A model generated the notes under the pieces. The model ran no database searches. It saw only the letters and a program-made list of their open reading frames with translations, and was not told the DNA's origin. DNA of 7,535 nucleotides from an uncultured Treponema sp. (lineage in GTDB: Bacteria; Spirochaetota; Spirochaetia; Treponematales; Treponemataceae), in contig CAKZZR010000080.1 in NCBI GenBank assembly GCA_937885475.1, forward strand, positions 1 to 7,535, given 5' to 3'. The translations under genes were made by a program, and so were the position numbers. How positions within the stretch are numbered: the stretch's first letter is position 1; each line of letters begins with the position of its first letter. Below are positions 1 to 6,018 of this stretch, piece after piece.

Positions 1-108
1 CGCGAGCGTGCGGTTTTGAAAGACGAAACTCGACTGGGAGCTATTTTTTTAAGGACAACAATACTTTTTTACTTTTGTAGTTTTATAATGCTTTTGCCCT
101 GACATCTC
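1..108. other. AT-rich intergenic stretch at the window edge, no supportable gene
   Basis: On the minus strand the only ATG (103-105) opens an 18-codon frame, with an AGGAG placed directly against it at zero spacing, so I do not call it. On the plus strand the first frame is open from the edge to a TGA at 100-102 but shows no recognisable sequence and could be chance. No convincing terminator for the distal permease is visible here. Confidence 0.4.
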
Positions 109-1071
109 CTACCACTTAATCAGGCCCTTCTGCCAGACGAGCAGCTTGCCGCGGATTTTGAAAAGGGCTGTGATTATGGCGGTACAGAAGATGGCTATAA
201 GAATCAGCCCTGCATACACGCCGGAATACATCATCATCGCTTTTTGCCAGCTGATGTACCAGCCGATTCCGTATTTTGCGCCGAACATTTCTGCCGTCAT
301 GAGCGCTATGAACGCGGAGCAGATTCCCGTGAACACGCCTTGGAATATGCTTGGCAGCGCCGCCGGCACCGCAATTCTGAACACCTGATACAGCTTGCCT
401 GCGCCGAGCGTTTTTCCCACCTCAAAATATACCTTGGACGTGTTCTGAATGCCGGAACTGGTCATAAGCAGAACTGGGAACCATACCGCAAGCGAGATGA
501 TGAACACGCTCGCGCCAAACGGCGTTGGAAAGGTCGTAAGCACAAGGGGAATCCATGCGGTGGCAGGAATGGGCCCGATGAGCTTTATGTACGGGTTTAT
601 CCAATAATAGACGTTCTTGGAAAAGCCCAGCAGAACGCCGGTTACAAAGCCGGTCAAGGTTCCCCACAGAACGCCCAGAAAAATGAGCCTGAACGAATAC
701 CAGGTGCATTTTAAAAGCAGGTCATGCTGGTCAATGAAGATTGCAAGGATGTTGTCATACGTAGGAAAAAAAATCACCGGAAGCAGGGCGAGTTTTGCCG
801 TTACCAGATTCACAAGGCTTACAAGAATTCCGGCGCCAAGGTAAAACGGCCCTTTTTCCGCGAGATTTTTTTTGAGTTTGGGAAGCACGAACGAAAGAAA
901 CGCAAGAATCAGCGTGGTCAGCGCAAGAAATGCGAGCAGCCCGTTGTAATAGTGGCGCTGTGCCACAGGATGTAACGGGCTGTCTGGCACGCAGACCTGC
1001 AGAACACTTGCGACGAGCGTTCCAAGGAATGGCAGGAACACCCGCACCGCTTTCGTTATTCTTTGTTTCAT
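109..1071 (-). CDS. ABC importer permease, SsuC/TauC-like, with N-terminal extension and near-canonical coupling loop (distal permease)
   Basis: This inner-membrane permease has 320 residues and the same architecture as the permease at 6019-6948. It has an N-terminal extension with hydrophobic segments near 11-29, 43-64 and 75-100, then the core domain from LPVIFFPTYDNILAIFI (97-113), which aligns with the same point of the other permease. The ATPase-docking loop is EVGKTLGAGKLYQVFRIAVP (217-236), which keeps the Glu and the invariant Gly of the EAAxxxG motif. The family signature TAEMFGAKYGIGWYI (259-273) follows. The start has GGAGG six bases upstream (1078-1082). It is separated from the ATPase and first permease by five kilobases and by the porin terminator. 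It has no adjacent ATPase or binding protein in the window. It could be the second half of the same importer or belong to a separate system beyond position 1. Substrate unknown. Confidence 0.92.
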   Translation of the reverse strand: MKQRITKAVRVFLPFLGTLVASVLQVCVPDSPLHPVAQRHYYNGLLAFLALTTLILAFLSFVLPKLKKNLAEKGPFYLGAGILVSLVNLVTAKLALLPVIFFPTYDNILAIFIDQHDLLLKCTWYSFRLIFLGVLWGTLTGFVTGVLLGFSKNVYYWINPYIKLIGPIPATAWIPLVLTTFPTPFGASVFIISLAVWFPVLLMTSSGIQNTSKVYFEVGKTLGAGKLYQVFRIAVPAALPSIFQGVFTGICSAFIALMTAEMFGAKYGIGWYISWQKAMMMYSGVYAGLILIAIFCTAIITALFKIRGKLLVWQKGLIKW

Positions 1072-1109
1072 GTTGTGCCTCCGTAATTCAAACAGTCCTG
1101 ATTTGAGTT

Positions 1110-1115
1110 ATTATA
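1110..1115 (-). promoter_or_regulatory. Consensus -10 box (TATAAT) upstream of the distal ABC permease
   Basis: A perfect TATAAT on the minus strand lies 38 bases before the permease ATG and 10 bases beyond the end of the porin terminator stem. No good -35 is present. The 16-18 base spacing would place it inside the terminator's second arm (around 1132-1139: CAAGGC, GCAAGG or CGCAAG). Start of transcription near 1103 would give a leader of about 30 bases. Since the terminator should stop porin transcripts, the permease needs a promoter here, and this is the best candidate. An activator may replace the missing -35. Confidence 0.5.
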
Positions 1116-1125
1116 TAGAAGAAAA

Positions 1126-1179
1126 GAAATTGCCTTGCGCGGAGCAAAAAGGGGAATTGCGACCGCACAAGGCAATTTC
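1126..1179 (-). terminator. Strong intrinsic (rho-independent) terminator of the porin gene
   Basis: The arms GAAATTGCCTTG and CAAGGCAATTTC (1168-1179 and 1126-1137) pair perfectly over 12 bases. They continue through a U-G pair (1167/1138) and a four-base GCGG/CCGC stem, making 17 pairs around a 20-base loop (1143-1162). The U-G pair forms only in the minus-strand RNA; in plus-strand RNA the same position is an A-C mismatch. The stem begins eight bases after the porin stop and is followed on the minus strand by the T-rich tail TTTTCTTCTAT. Direction and function are therefore clear. Confidence 0.88.
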
Positions 1180-1187
1180 AAAAGCGC

Positions 1188-2315
1188 CTATTTTGCTGCG
1201 GCAATTTTATACTGCCATGAGAACGGAATGTTGAAACCGTTGAAGCCGTCGTCCTTGTTGAAGAACGCCCGCACGCCCGCTCTGAATGTTCCTACGTTGG
1301 TCTTGTAGTCAAAGTACGGATATACGGTAACCGCATCGTATGTGTCTTTTGCGCCAAGCCAGTGGTTTCCGCGCACCCAGAAGTTTACGTCAAGGTTTTC
1401 TGTAGCCTTAAGGTTTGCGCGCACCGCTCCGTAGAATGGAACGCCGTCATCAAGCTCGTAGAAGTCTGAGTCCGTTCCTGTTGTGGTATTAACTGTATAA
1501 TAGTGCGTCTTGTTGTTCAGTCCTGTCGCAATGTCCGCATAGAGCGAAAGACCGTTTCCTACGTCGCTGAGCGTGTAACCTACGGAAAGCTGCGCAAGAT
1601 GCTGTGTTCCCGGCTGAGCGTTGGCTCCGTCATATGATTCCTTTATATTGGATGCCTGCTGTCCAGTATAGTAGCTTGTGTCAGCAGGATTGTAGGTGTA
1701 GCCAAGGTTCAGGAGCAGGTTCTCAACAGCATGAAGCGCAAAGTAAGCGCCCACAGAAACAGTGCTTTCCGTTACGTCCTGTGCGGTTACTCCAATGGTG
1801 AGCGTGTCCTTAAGCGCAAACTGTGCGCCAAAGTTCAGGTCAAGGCGGCTTTGTGCGCCTACGCTTGCGGCAAATGTGATTCCTACGTCGTCAGACACAA
1901 GGTTGTATACGACGCCGGCTCCGTTTGAGTCGGCAAGCTTTCCGTGCGCAAGGTAGTCGTCTGTTGCGGCAAGGTATGCGCCGGGTGTTGTCCATTTCCA
2001 GAAGAACGTGTTTCCTGCGATAAAGTTCAGCGGCTGAATCGGGCGGAAGTTCACGTAGGCGTTTGTTGCTACGGCAGAACCGTTCACGATGTTCAGGCGG
2101 ATTCTGGAGTCGATATGCTCGCTTGCAACATCAAGCTGAAGCCGGTCTCCTACAACCGCGTCCGTCTTGTCTCCGTCGCCGTCGAATTTTAAGAAATCCG
2201 TAGTGCCGACATTATCATTGTTTCCACCGAACGTGTTCGTAAGTGTTACGCTCTGTGCCGAAAGAACTGCTGCCACAGAAAGGGCTGCAAACGTTGTAAG
2301 GATGACTTTTTTCAT
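1188..2315 (-). CDS. Outer-membrane porin-like beta-barrel protein with signal peptide
   Basis: This secreted protein has 375 residues. Residues 1 to about 20 are a signal peptide: MKK, then a hydrophobic core, then VLSA before QS, with no lipobox cysteine. The mature part has no cysteine, no long hydrophobic helix, and many alternating polar/non-polar strands rich in Tyr, Asn, Gly and Thr, for example LLNLGYTYNP (201-210), LSLYADIATGL (256-266) and NLDVNFWVRGNHW (307-319). This is the pattern of an outer-membrane barrel. Near the N-terminus is an acidic stretch, FDGDGDKTDAVVGD (44-57), of the kind I associate with Treponema porin-like proteins. The C-terminus is FSWQYKIAAAK, with no terminal Phe or Trp of the classical Gram-negative sorting signal. 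It has its own promoter and a strong terminator, so it is monocistronic. A role in letting the importer's substrate cross the outer membrane is possible from position only. I do not recognise a named family member. Confidence 0.8.
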   Translation of the reverse strand: MKKVILTTFAALSVAAVLSAQSVTLTNTFGGNNDNVGTTDFLKFDGDGDKTDAVVGDRLQLDVASEHIDSRIRLNIVNGSAVATNAYVNFRPIQPLNFIAGNTFFWKWTTPGAYLAATDDYLAHGKLADSNGAGVVYNLVSDDVGITFAASVGAQSRLDLNFGAQFALKDTLTIGVTAQDVTESTVSVGAYFALHAVENLLLNLGYTYNPADTSYYTGQQASNIKESYDGANAQPGTQHLAQLSVGYTLSDVGNGLSLYADIATGLNNKTHYYTVNTTTGTDSDFYELDDGVPFYGAVRANLKATENLDVNFWVRGNHWLGAKDTYDAVTVYPYFDYKTNVGTFRAGVRAFFNKDDGFNGFNIPFSWQYKIAAAK

Positions 2316-2320
2316 AATGA

Positions 2321-2325
2321 CCTCC
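2321..2325 (-). promoter_or_regulatory. Ribosome binding site that fixes the porin start
   Basis: GGAGG lies five bases before the ATG at 2315. A longer frame that begins with the TTG at 2327 would run through this site itself, so the ATG at 2315 is the true start. The protein then begins MKKVILTT, as a signal peptide should. Confidence 0.85.
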
Positions 2326-2355
2326 AAGTTTTTTGAAATCCTAGTAATGTGGTAT

Positions 2356-2385
2356 GTTATACAGAATTGTTCGGACTTTGTGTAA
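2356..2385 (-). promoter_or_regulatory. Probable sigma-70-type promoter of the porin gene
   Basis: On the minus strand the -10 box TATAAC (2356-2361) lies 18 bases downstream of a weak -35-like TTACAC (2380-2385); shifting one base gives ATTACA with a 19-base spacer. A run of nine A residues on the minus strand (2389-2397) lies directly upstream and could act as an UP element. Start of transcription near 2349 would give a leader of about 35 bases. The -10 is good and the -35 is poor. Confidence 0.5.
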
Positions 2386-2461
2386 TACTTTTTTTTTATG
2401 CTGGATAGAGCTTTTTTCTATAGGGAAAGATGAGAAAGAAAAATGCGAAAAGGAATACCGT

Positions 2462-3790
2462 TCACTGCTGCTTCCAGAGACCTTTTTTGTAGGCGTAGAG
2501 GGCGATTGAAAGGCTTGCCGTCCAGCCGATGGGGTTTGCAATCCAGACGGTGGAAATGCCAAAGTAGGGGGCGAAGATGTTGGGGTAGGCAACGCGGAGC
2601 GCCATGTTCACAAGGCTTGCCACGGTAAAGAATTTCATGAGCCGTGCGCCGCGAAGAACTCCGTCGCTTACCTGCTTGAAGCCCATTATGCATAGAACGA
2701 CGCTCATATAGCTTAGGTAGCCGTTTGCGGTGCTGAATGCCATGTCTGAGCAGTCCTTTCCCAGAAAGAAAAGGATGATGGCGCTCTTAAAAAGCCGTAT
2801 GACTATAAAAAAGACCACGCAGAACACAAGGACGATTGTGTTTGCCGCGCGAAAGCCCTGCGGAATGCGCTCCGTTTTGCCGGCGCCAAGGTTCTGGGCA
2901 ACGTACATTGATATTGCCGTGCTGCACGAAATCATTGCCGTGGTTCCAAGCGCCTCTATGCGGGAGCCGACCGCATAGCCTGCCAGCGCCTGAGAGCCAA
3001 AACGGTTCACGCAGGACTGAATGAGGAGAAGTCCAAGCGAGATGGTAACCTGCTGAAGGATTGACGGCAACGCTATCTTGAAAATTCTTGCCGCCTCCTG
3101 TTTGGAGAACGGTTCCGTGCGACCGATGGAAAGCCCTGCAAGAAGCCGCATGAACATGGCAAACGAAAACAGCCCCGCGACCGCCTGGGAGATGAGCGTT
3201 GCCCACGCCACGCCCGCAATGCCACGCCTGAGCATTCCCACGAACAGAAGGTCAAGAGCCACGTTCAGCACGGACGAGATTGTAAGGAAGAGCAGGGGAT
3301 AGCGGCTTTTGCCCAGCGCGTTAAAGAGCGCGGAGCAGCAGTTGTACAAAAAAATGAACGGGAGTCCCAGAAAATAGATTTTAAGATAGGTTTGTGCAAA
3401 GGGAACGACATCTGCGGGCGTTTTGAGCAGCAAAAGGAAGGATTTTCCTAAAAAGAAGCCAACTGTTCCCAGCACGGCAGAAAGCGCCAGCATCGTGAGC
3501 AGCGCGGTGAACGCGGTCGTCTGCATGGCGCGGTAGTCCTTTGCGCCAAAGTGCCGTCCCACCAGAACCGAGGCGCCTACGCTCCCGCCGTTCGCAAAGA
3601 ACAGGAACAGGTTCGTAAGCGCAAGGCAGGCGCCCACCGCTGCAACTGCCTGCTCGCCAACAAACTGACCTACGATTGCGGAGTCGGCAAGATTGTAAAG
3701 TTGCTGGAACATGTTGCCCAGCATGAGCGGAATGACGAACAGCGTGAGCGCGGGAAGCGGCTTTTTTTCTACGAGATAGTCGTTCTTCAT
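2462..3790 (-). CDS. MATE family multidrug/metabolite efflux transporter
   Basis: This 442-residue inner-membrane antiporter is full length for the MATE family (about 450) and shows its two homologous halves. The first half contains LYNLADSAIVGQFVGEQAVA (31-50), the loop VGRHFGAKDYR (77-87) and NVALDLLFV (176-184). The second half repeats the pattern with QSCVNRFGSQALAGYAVG (258-275) and the matching loop AQNLGAGKTERIPQG (298-312). About twelve hydrophobic segments are evident. Such proteins expel cations, drugs or metabolites in exchange for Na+ or H+. The gene starts nine bases after the aminotransferase stop, so it is probably the last gene of the operon. Its ribosome site is weak and overlaps that stop codon, which suggests expression by translational coupling. 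Its place behind two metabolic enzymes hints at export of their product or of a toxic intermediate, but MATE genes also occur by chance beside unrelated genes. Confidence 0.93.
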   Translation of the reverse strand: MKNDYLVEKKPLPALTLFVIPLMLGNMFQQLYNLADSAIVGQFVGEQAVAAVGACLALTNLFLFFANGGSVGASVLVGRHFGAKDYRAMQTTAFTALLTMLALSAVLGTVGFFLGKSFLLLLKTPADVVPFAQTYLKIYFLGLPFIFLYNCCSALFNALGKSRYPLLFLTISSVLNVALDLLFVGMLRRGIAGVAWATLISQAVAGLFSFAMFMRLLAGLSIGRTEPFSKQEAARIFKIALPSILQQVTISLGLLLIQSCVNRFGSQALAGYAVGSRIEALGTTAMISCSTAISMYVAQNLGAGKTERIPQGFRAANTIVLVFCVVFFIVIRLFKSAIILFFLGKDCSDMAFSTANGYLSYMSVVLCIMGFKQVSDGVLRGARLMKFFTVASLVNMALRVAYPNIFAPYFGISTVWIANPIGWTASLSIALYAYKKGLWKQQ

Positions 3791-3799
3791 TGGATGATT

Positions 3800-3805
3800 C
3801 TACCT
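3800..3805 (-). promoter_or_regulatory. Weak ribosome binding site of the MATE gene, overlapping the aminotransferase stop codon
   Basis: On the minus strand this reads AGGTAG, with nine bases between it and the MATE ATG. The TAG is the stop codon of the aminotransferase. It is a much poorer match to the anti-Shine-Dalgarno than the GGAGG sites of the other genes here, so the MATE protein is probably made mainly by ribosomes finishing the upstream gene. Confidence 0.5.
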
Positions 3806-4909
3806 GTTCTGACTTTGTTTTTCTATCGGTAGAAACAATTTGTTAAAAACGGCGATGGCGGCATCGTTTTCCTCTGGCGTGCCGATTGAAATTCGTATGT
3901 GCGTGGGAAATCCGTATTCATTCCCTCCGCGGATAAGAATTCCATGCCTGATGAATTCCTCTACGATTGGCGCGGCTTCCCGCTTTATGTCAAAGAAGAT
4001 GAAATTGGTGTTTGACGGAACGTAGCTAAAGCCAAGACGCGTGAACGCGCGGTAGAACTTCTGCTTTTCTGTGCGGGCATTCTGAATCGTCCGCGCTTTG
4101 AATTCCTCGTCGTCCAAGGAGGCAAGCGCGGCAAGCTGCGCCGCCTGATTCACGTTGCTTTGAATGCGCACCTTGTTCAGCGCGGCTATGATGGGCGCGC
4201 TTCCTATGGCGTAGCCTACGCGCAGCGAGGCAAGCCCTTCCAGCTTGGAGAACGTGCGGAACACCACAAGATTCTCGTATTTTTGATACAGCAGAAGGCT
4301 CTGCGGGTAGCCGGGCTGCTCCACAAAGTCCACGTAGGCTTCGTCAAGGACTACAAGAACGCTGTCTGGTATTTTTGCAAGGAACGCCTCAAGCTGTTCG
4401 CCTGTAAAAATGGTTCCCGTTGGGTTGTTTTGATTGCAAAGCCAGATTATTTTTGTACGCTCGGTTACAGCGCGCGAAAGCGCGTCCAAGTCCACCGAGT
4501 AGTTGCTGGTAACAGGAATGCCGCGGAACACACCACCCATGATTGCAGTTGCCGTTTTGTACCAGCCGAACGACGGTTCCGCGCCAAGGGTTTCCTCTCC
4601 GCCTTCCAAAAAGGCAAGGCAGGCAAGCTGAATCAGCTCAAAGGAGCCGCTTCCGAATACGATATGGTCGGAAGGAACGTTAAGCCGTTCCGAAAGCCGT
4701 TTTCGCAACGCGGCGGCGGCTCCGTCAGGATAGCGTGAGGTAAGAGCTTTGAGTGCTTCAAAAACTGCCGGGGAAAAGCCCAGCGTGTTCTCGTTTGCGG
4801 CAAGCTTTATGAGGCTTGAAAGACCATATTCCTTCTTTACGGCTTCGGCGTTACGCGCAACCTTGTATTCGGGCAGGGCATCCACAGCCCTTCGTGTACG
4901 TACGCTCAT
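3800..4909 (-). CDS. PLP-dependent class I/II aminotransferase, histidinol-phosphate aminotransferase (HisC)-like
   Basis: This 369-residue fold-type I aminotransferase matches HisC in length and layout. Visible landmarks are KLAANENTLGFSP (35-47), RYPDGA (59-64) with the inter-subunit Tyr60, NNPTG (161-165), LDEAYVDF (188-195), the PLP lysine K222 in RTFSKLEGLASLRVGYAIG with R230, and the carboxylate-binding R339 in HIRISIGTPEEN. In the cofactor-binding loop it reads GSGSFELIQ (86-94), with Phe where many HisC proteins have Asp. The start is fixed by GGAGG at 4917-4921, seven bases upstream, and by its four-base overlap with the dehydrogenase. No histidine-biosynthesis gene is nearby. Its partner is an oxidoreductase, so it may transaminate a 2-oxo acid or aromatic acid and not imidazole-acetol phosphate. 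Its family is certain. The specific HisC activity is doubtful, so no gene symbol is given. Confidence 0.9.
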   Translation of the reverse strand: MSVRTRRAVDALPEYKVARNAEAVKKEYGLSSLIKLAANENTLGFSPAVFEALKALTSRYPDGAAAALRKRLSERLNVPSDHIVFGSGSFELIQLACLAFLEGGEETLGAEPSFGWYKTATAIMGGVFRGIPVTSNYSVDLDALSRAVTERTKIIWLCNQNNPTGTIFTGEQLEAFLAKIPDSVLVVLDEAYVDFVEQPGYPQSLLLYQKYENLVVFRTFSKLEGLASLRVGYAIGSAPIIAALNKVRIQSNVNQAAQLAALASLDDEEFKARTIQNARTEKQKFYRAFTRLGFSYVPSNTNFIFFDIKREAAPIVEEFIRHGILIRGGNEYGFPTHIRISIGTPEENDAAIAVFNKLFLPIEKQSQNR

Positions 4910-6003
4910 TTTTTTTCCTCCGCAAGAAAGTCTTTTGTTATTGTGTCTGCCTTCAGCAGCGCGGACTTTATTTCGCCTGCAGTGTACGGAACATATGGAA
5001 ATTCGTGCGTTATGTCTTTTTTCAGGAAGGTCAGATCTTCGTCCTGGTTCTTTTCAAGCGCAAAGTCCGAAAGCGTGAATGCCGCGCCATACTTGTTAAA
5101 AATGCGGAGCGCTTCCTTTATCTCATAGTCGCTCTTTTTTTCAAGAATCAGCTGGGTGATGATTCCAAACGCAACTTTCTCGCCATGCAGCTTGATGTTC
5201 GTATGAATGAGCCGCGTTGAAGAATGGTAGAACGGATGCGCAAAGCTGTAGTGGGCATGGTCCCCCTTGAAGCTTCCGGCAAAGCCCGCAAGATAGATGA
5301 TTGCGTCGATTACGTCCCGCGCGGCTTGACCAAAGATTCCCTTGTGAGCTTCCTTGACGGCGTTGAACGTATTTACCTCAAGGTTTCTGAACGCGATTTT
5401 TGATGCCTCCAGCGCGAGTGCAAGCGGTACGTCGTCCGGGTGCTGCTCGTAGGTGGGGCGAACCTCGTAGAATTTTGCGAAGGTGTCCACCACGCCAGAA
5501 AAAAGATAGCGCTCCGGTGCCGTAAAGATGATTTTTGGGTCCGCTATAACAAGATACGGTGCCTTTGCGTTGAACCGCGAGCGCACGTAGGAACCTTTGT
5601 CATCATACTGAATCGTAACGGCTGCCCACGCGGCGCAGGTGGCGGCAACGGTCGGCACGGTTACTACTGGCAGCCCCAGGATGTCGGCAGTTGCCTTTGC
5701 GGTGTCAAGCACGCGGCCGCCACCTATTCCGATTATGAAGTCAGCGCCGTTTTCCTTTGCCTTTGACGCATAAAAGTCAAACTGGCGCTGGCTGGGGTAG
5801 CCGTAGAAGGTCTCGTTTGCCGCCTGATGTATGCCGTGCTTTACGAGGCTGGAAAAAAATCCGCTTCCAAGTGCCTGAGCGGCGCTCTTGCCCGCAATAA
5901 TCAGCGGATGCCGCCCGATTTTTAAGTCGTCAATGTATTGTCCTGCATGGAGCGTGGCTCCAGGTTCATTTATGTATTGGTATGGTGTTTTTATGGTCAG
6001 CAT
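4906..6003 (-). CDS. Metal-dependent alcohol dehydrogenase-fold oxidoreductase, YbdH/HcxA-like (glycerol dehydrogenase family)
   Basis: This 365-residue cytoplasmic NAD(P)-dependent oxidoreductase has the usual length for the GldA branch of the iron-containing alcohol dehydrogenases. The nucleotide-binding motif GIGGGRVLDTAK is at 92-103. The three expected metal ligands are present: D173 in SGVVDTFAKFYE, H256 in SFAHPFYH and H273 in KLHGEKVAFG. The stretch VPTVAATCAAW (116-126) resembles my recollection of E. coli YbdH, a 2-oxo/2-hydroxy acid dehydrogenase, and not true glycerol dehydrogenase, which has an Asp where this protein has C123. I therefore infer a hydroxy-acid or keto-acid substrate and not glycerol. 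The start has a perfect AGGAGG seven bases upstream (6011-6016). Its TGA overlaps the aminotransferase ATG as ATGA, so the two enzymes are translationally coupled and probably catalyse consecutive steps. Annotation pipelines may name it glycerol or glycerol-1-phosphate dehydrogenase. The fold is certain and the reaction is not. Confidence 0.88.
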   Translation of the reverse strand: MLTIKTPYQYINEPGATLHAGQYIDDLKIGRHPLIIAGKSAAQALGSGFFSSLVKHGIHQAANETFYGYPSQRQFDFYASKAKENGADFIIGIGGGRVLDTAKATADILGLPVVTVPTVAATCAAWAAVTIQYDDKGSYVRSRFNAKAPYLVIADPKIIFTAPERYLFSGVVDTFAKFYEVRPTYEQHPDDVPLALALEASKIAFRNLEVNTFNAVKEAHKGIFGQAARDVIDAIIYLAGFAGSFKGDHAHYSFAHPFYHSSTRLIHTNIKLHGEKVAFGIITQLILEKKSDYEIKEALRIFNKYGAAFTLSDFALEKNQDEDLTFLKKDITHEFPYVPYTAGEIKSALLKADTITKDFLAEEKK

Positions 6004-6018
6004 ATGTTTTCCTCCTGA

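Noticed and set aside
29..50. Hairpin plus T-run as a plus-strand terminator
   Set aside because: Only a three-base stem (CTC/GAG) precedes the seven T residues, too weak to call.
1..102. Possible 3' end of a plus-strand gene entering from the left edge
   Set aside because: 34 open codons with no recognisable sequence are expected by chance fairly often, and no ribosome site or family can be judged from the fragment.
49..105. 18-codon frame after the distal permease on the minus strand
   Set aside because: Its AGGAG abuts the ATG with no spacing, it is Lys-rich without features, and it has no support beyond an ATG and a stop.
1188..2327. TTG start for the porin, giving four extra residues
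   Set aside because: The extra codons overlap the GGAGG ribosome site, and the ATG at 2315 gives a normal signal peptide start.
2405..2421. ATAGA/TCTAT hairpin as the terminator of the MATE operon
   Set aside because: The stem is five weak pairs and is followed on the minus strand by A residues, not T. No convincing terminator is seen after the MATE gene.
4160..4738. A 192-codon open frame on the plus strand
   Set aside because: It lies wholly antisense to the HisC-like aminotransferase, whose catalytic motifs are all intact, and its translation shows no recognisable domain. It is a shadow of the real gene, as are the shorter plus-strand frames at 244-714, 6539-7042 and 6978-7370.
3800..6003. 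Annotation as glycerol metabolism plus histidine biosynthesis
   Set aside because: The dehydrogenase lacks the glycerol-binding Asp and no his or glycerol genes are nearby. The tight coupling of the two genes argues for one shared pathway.
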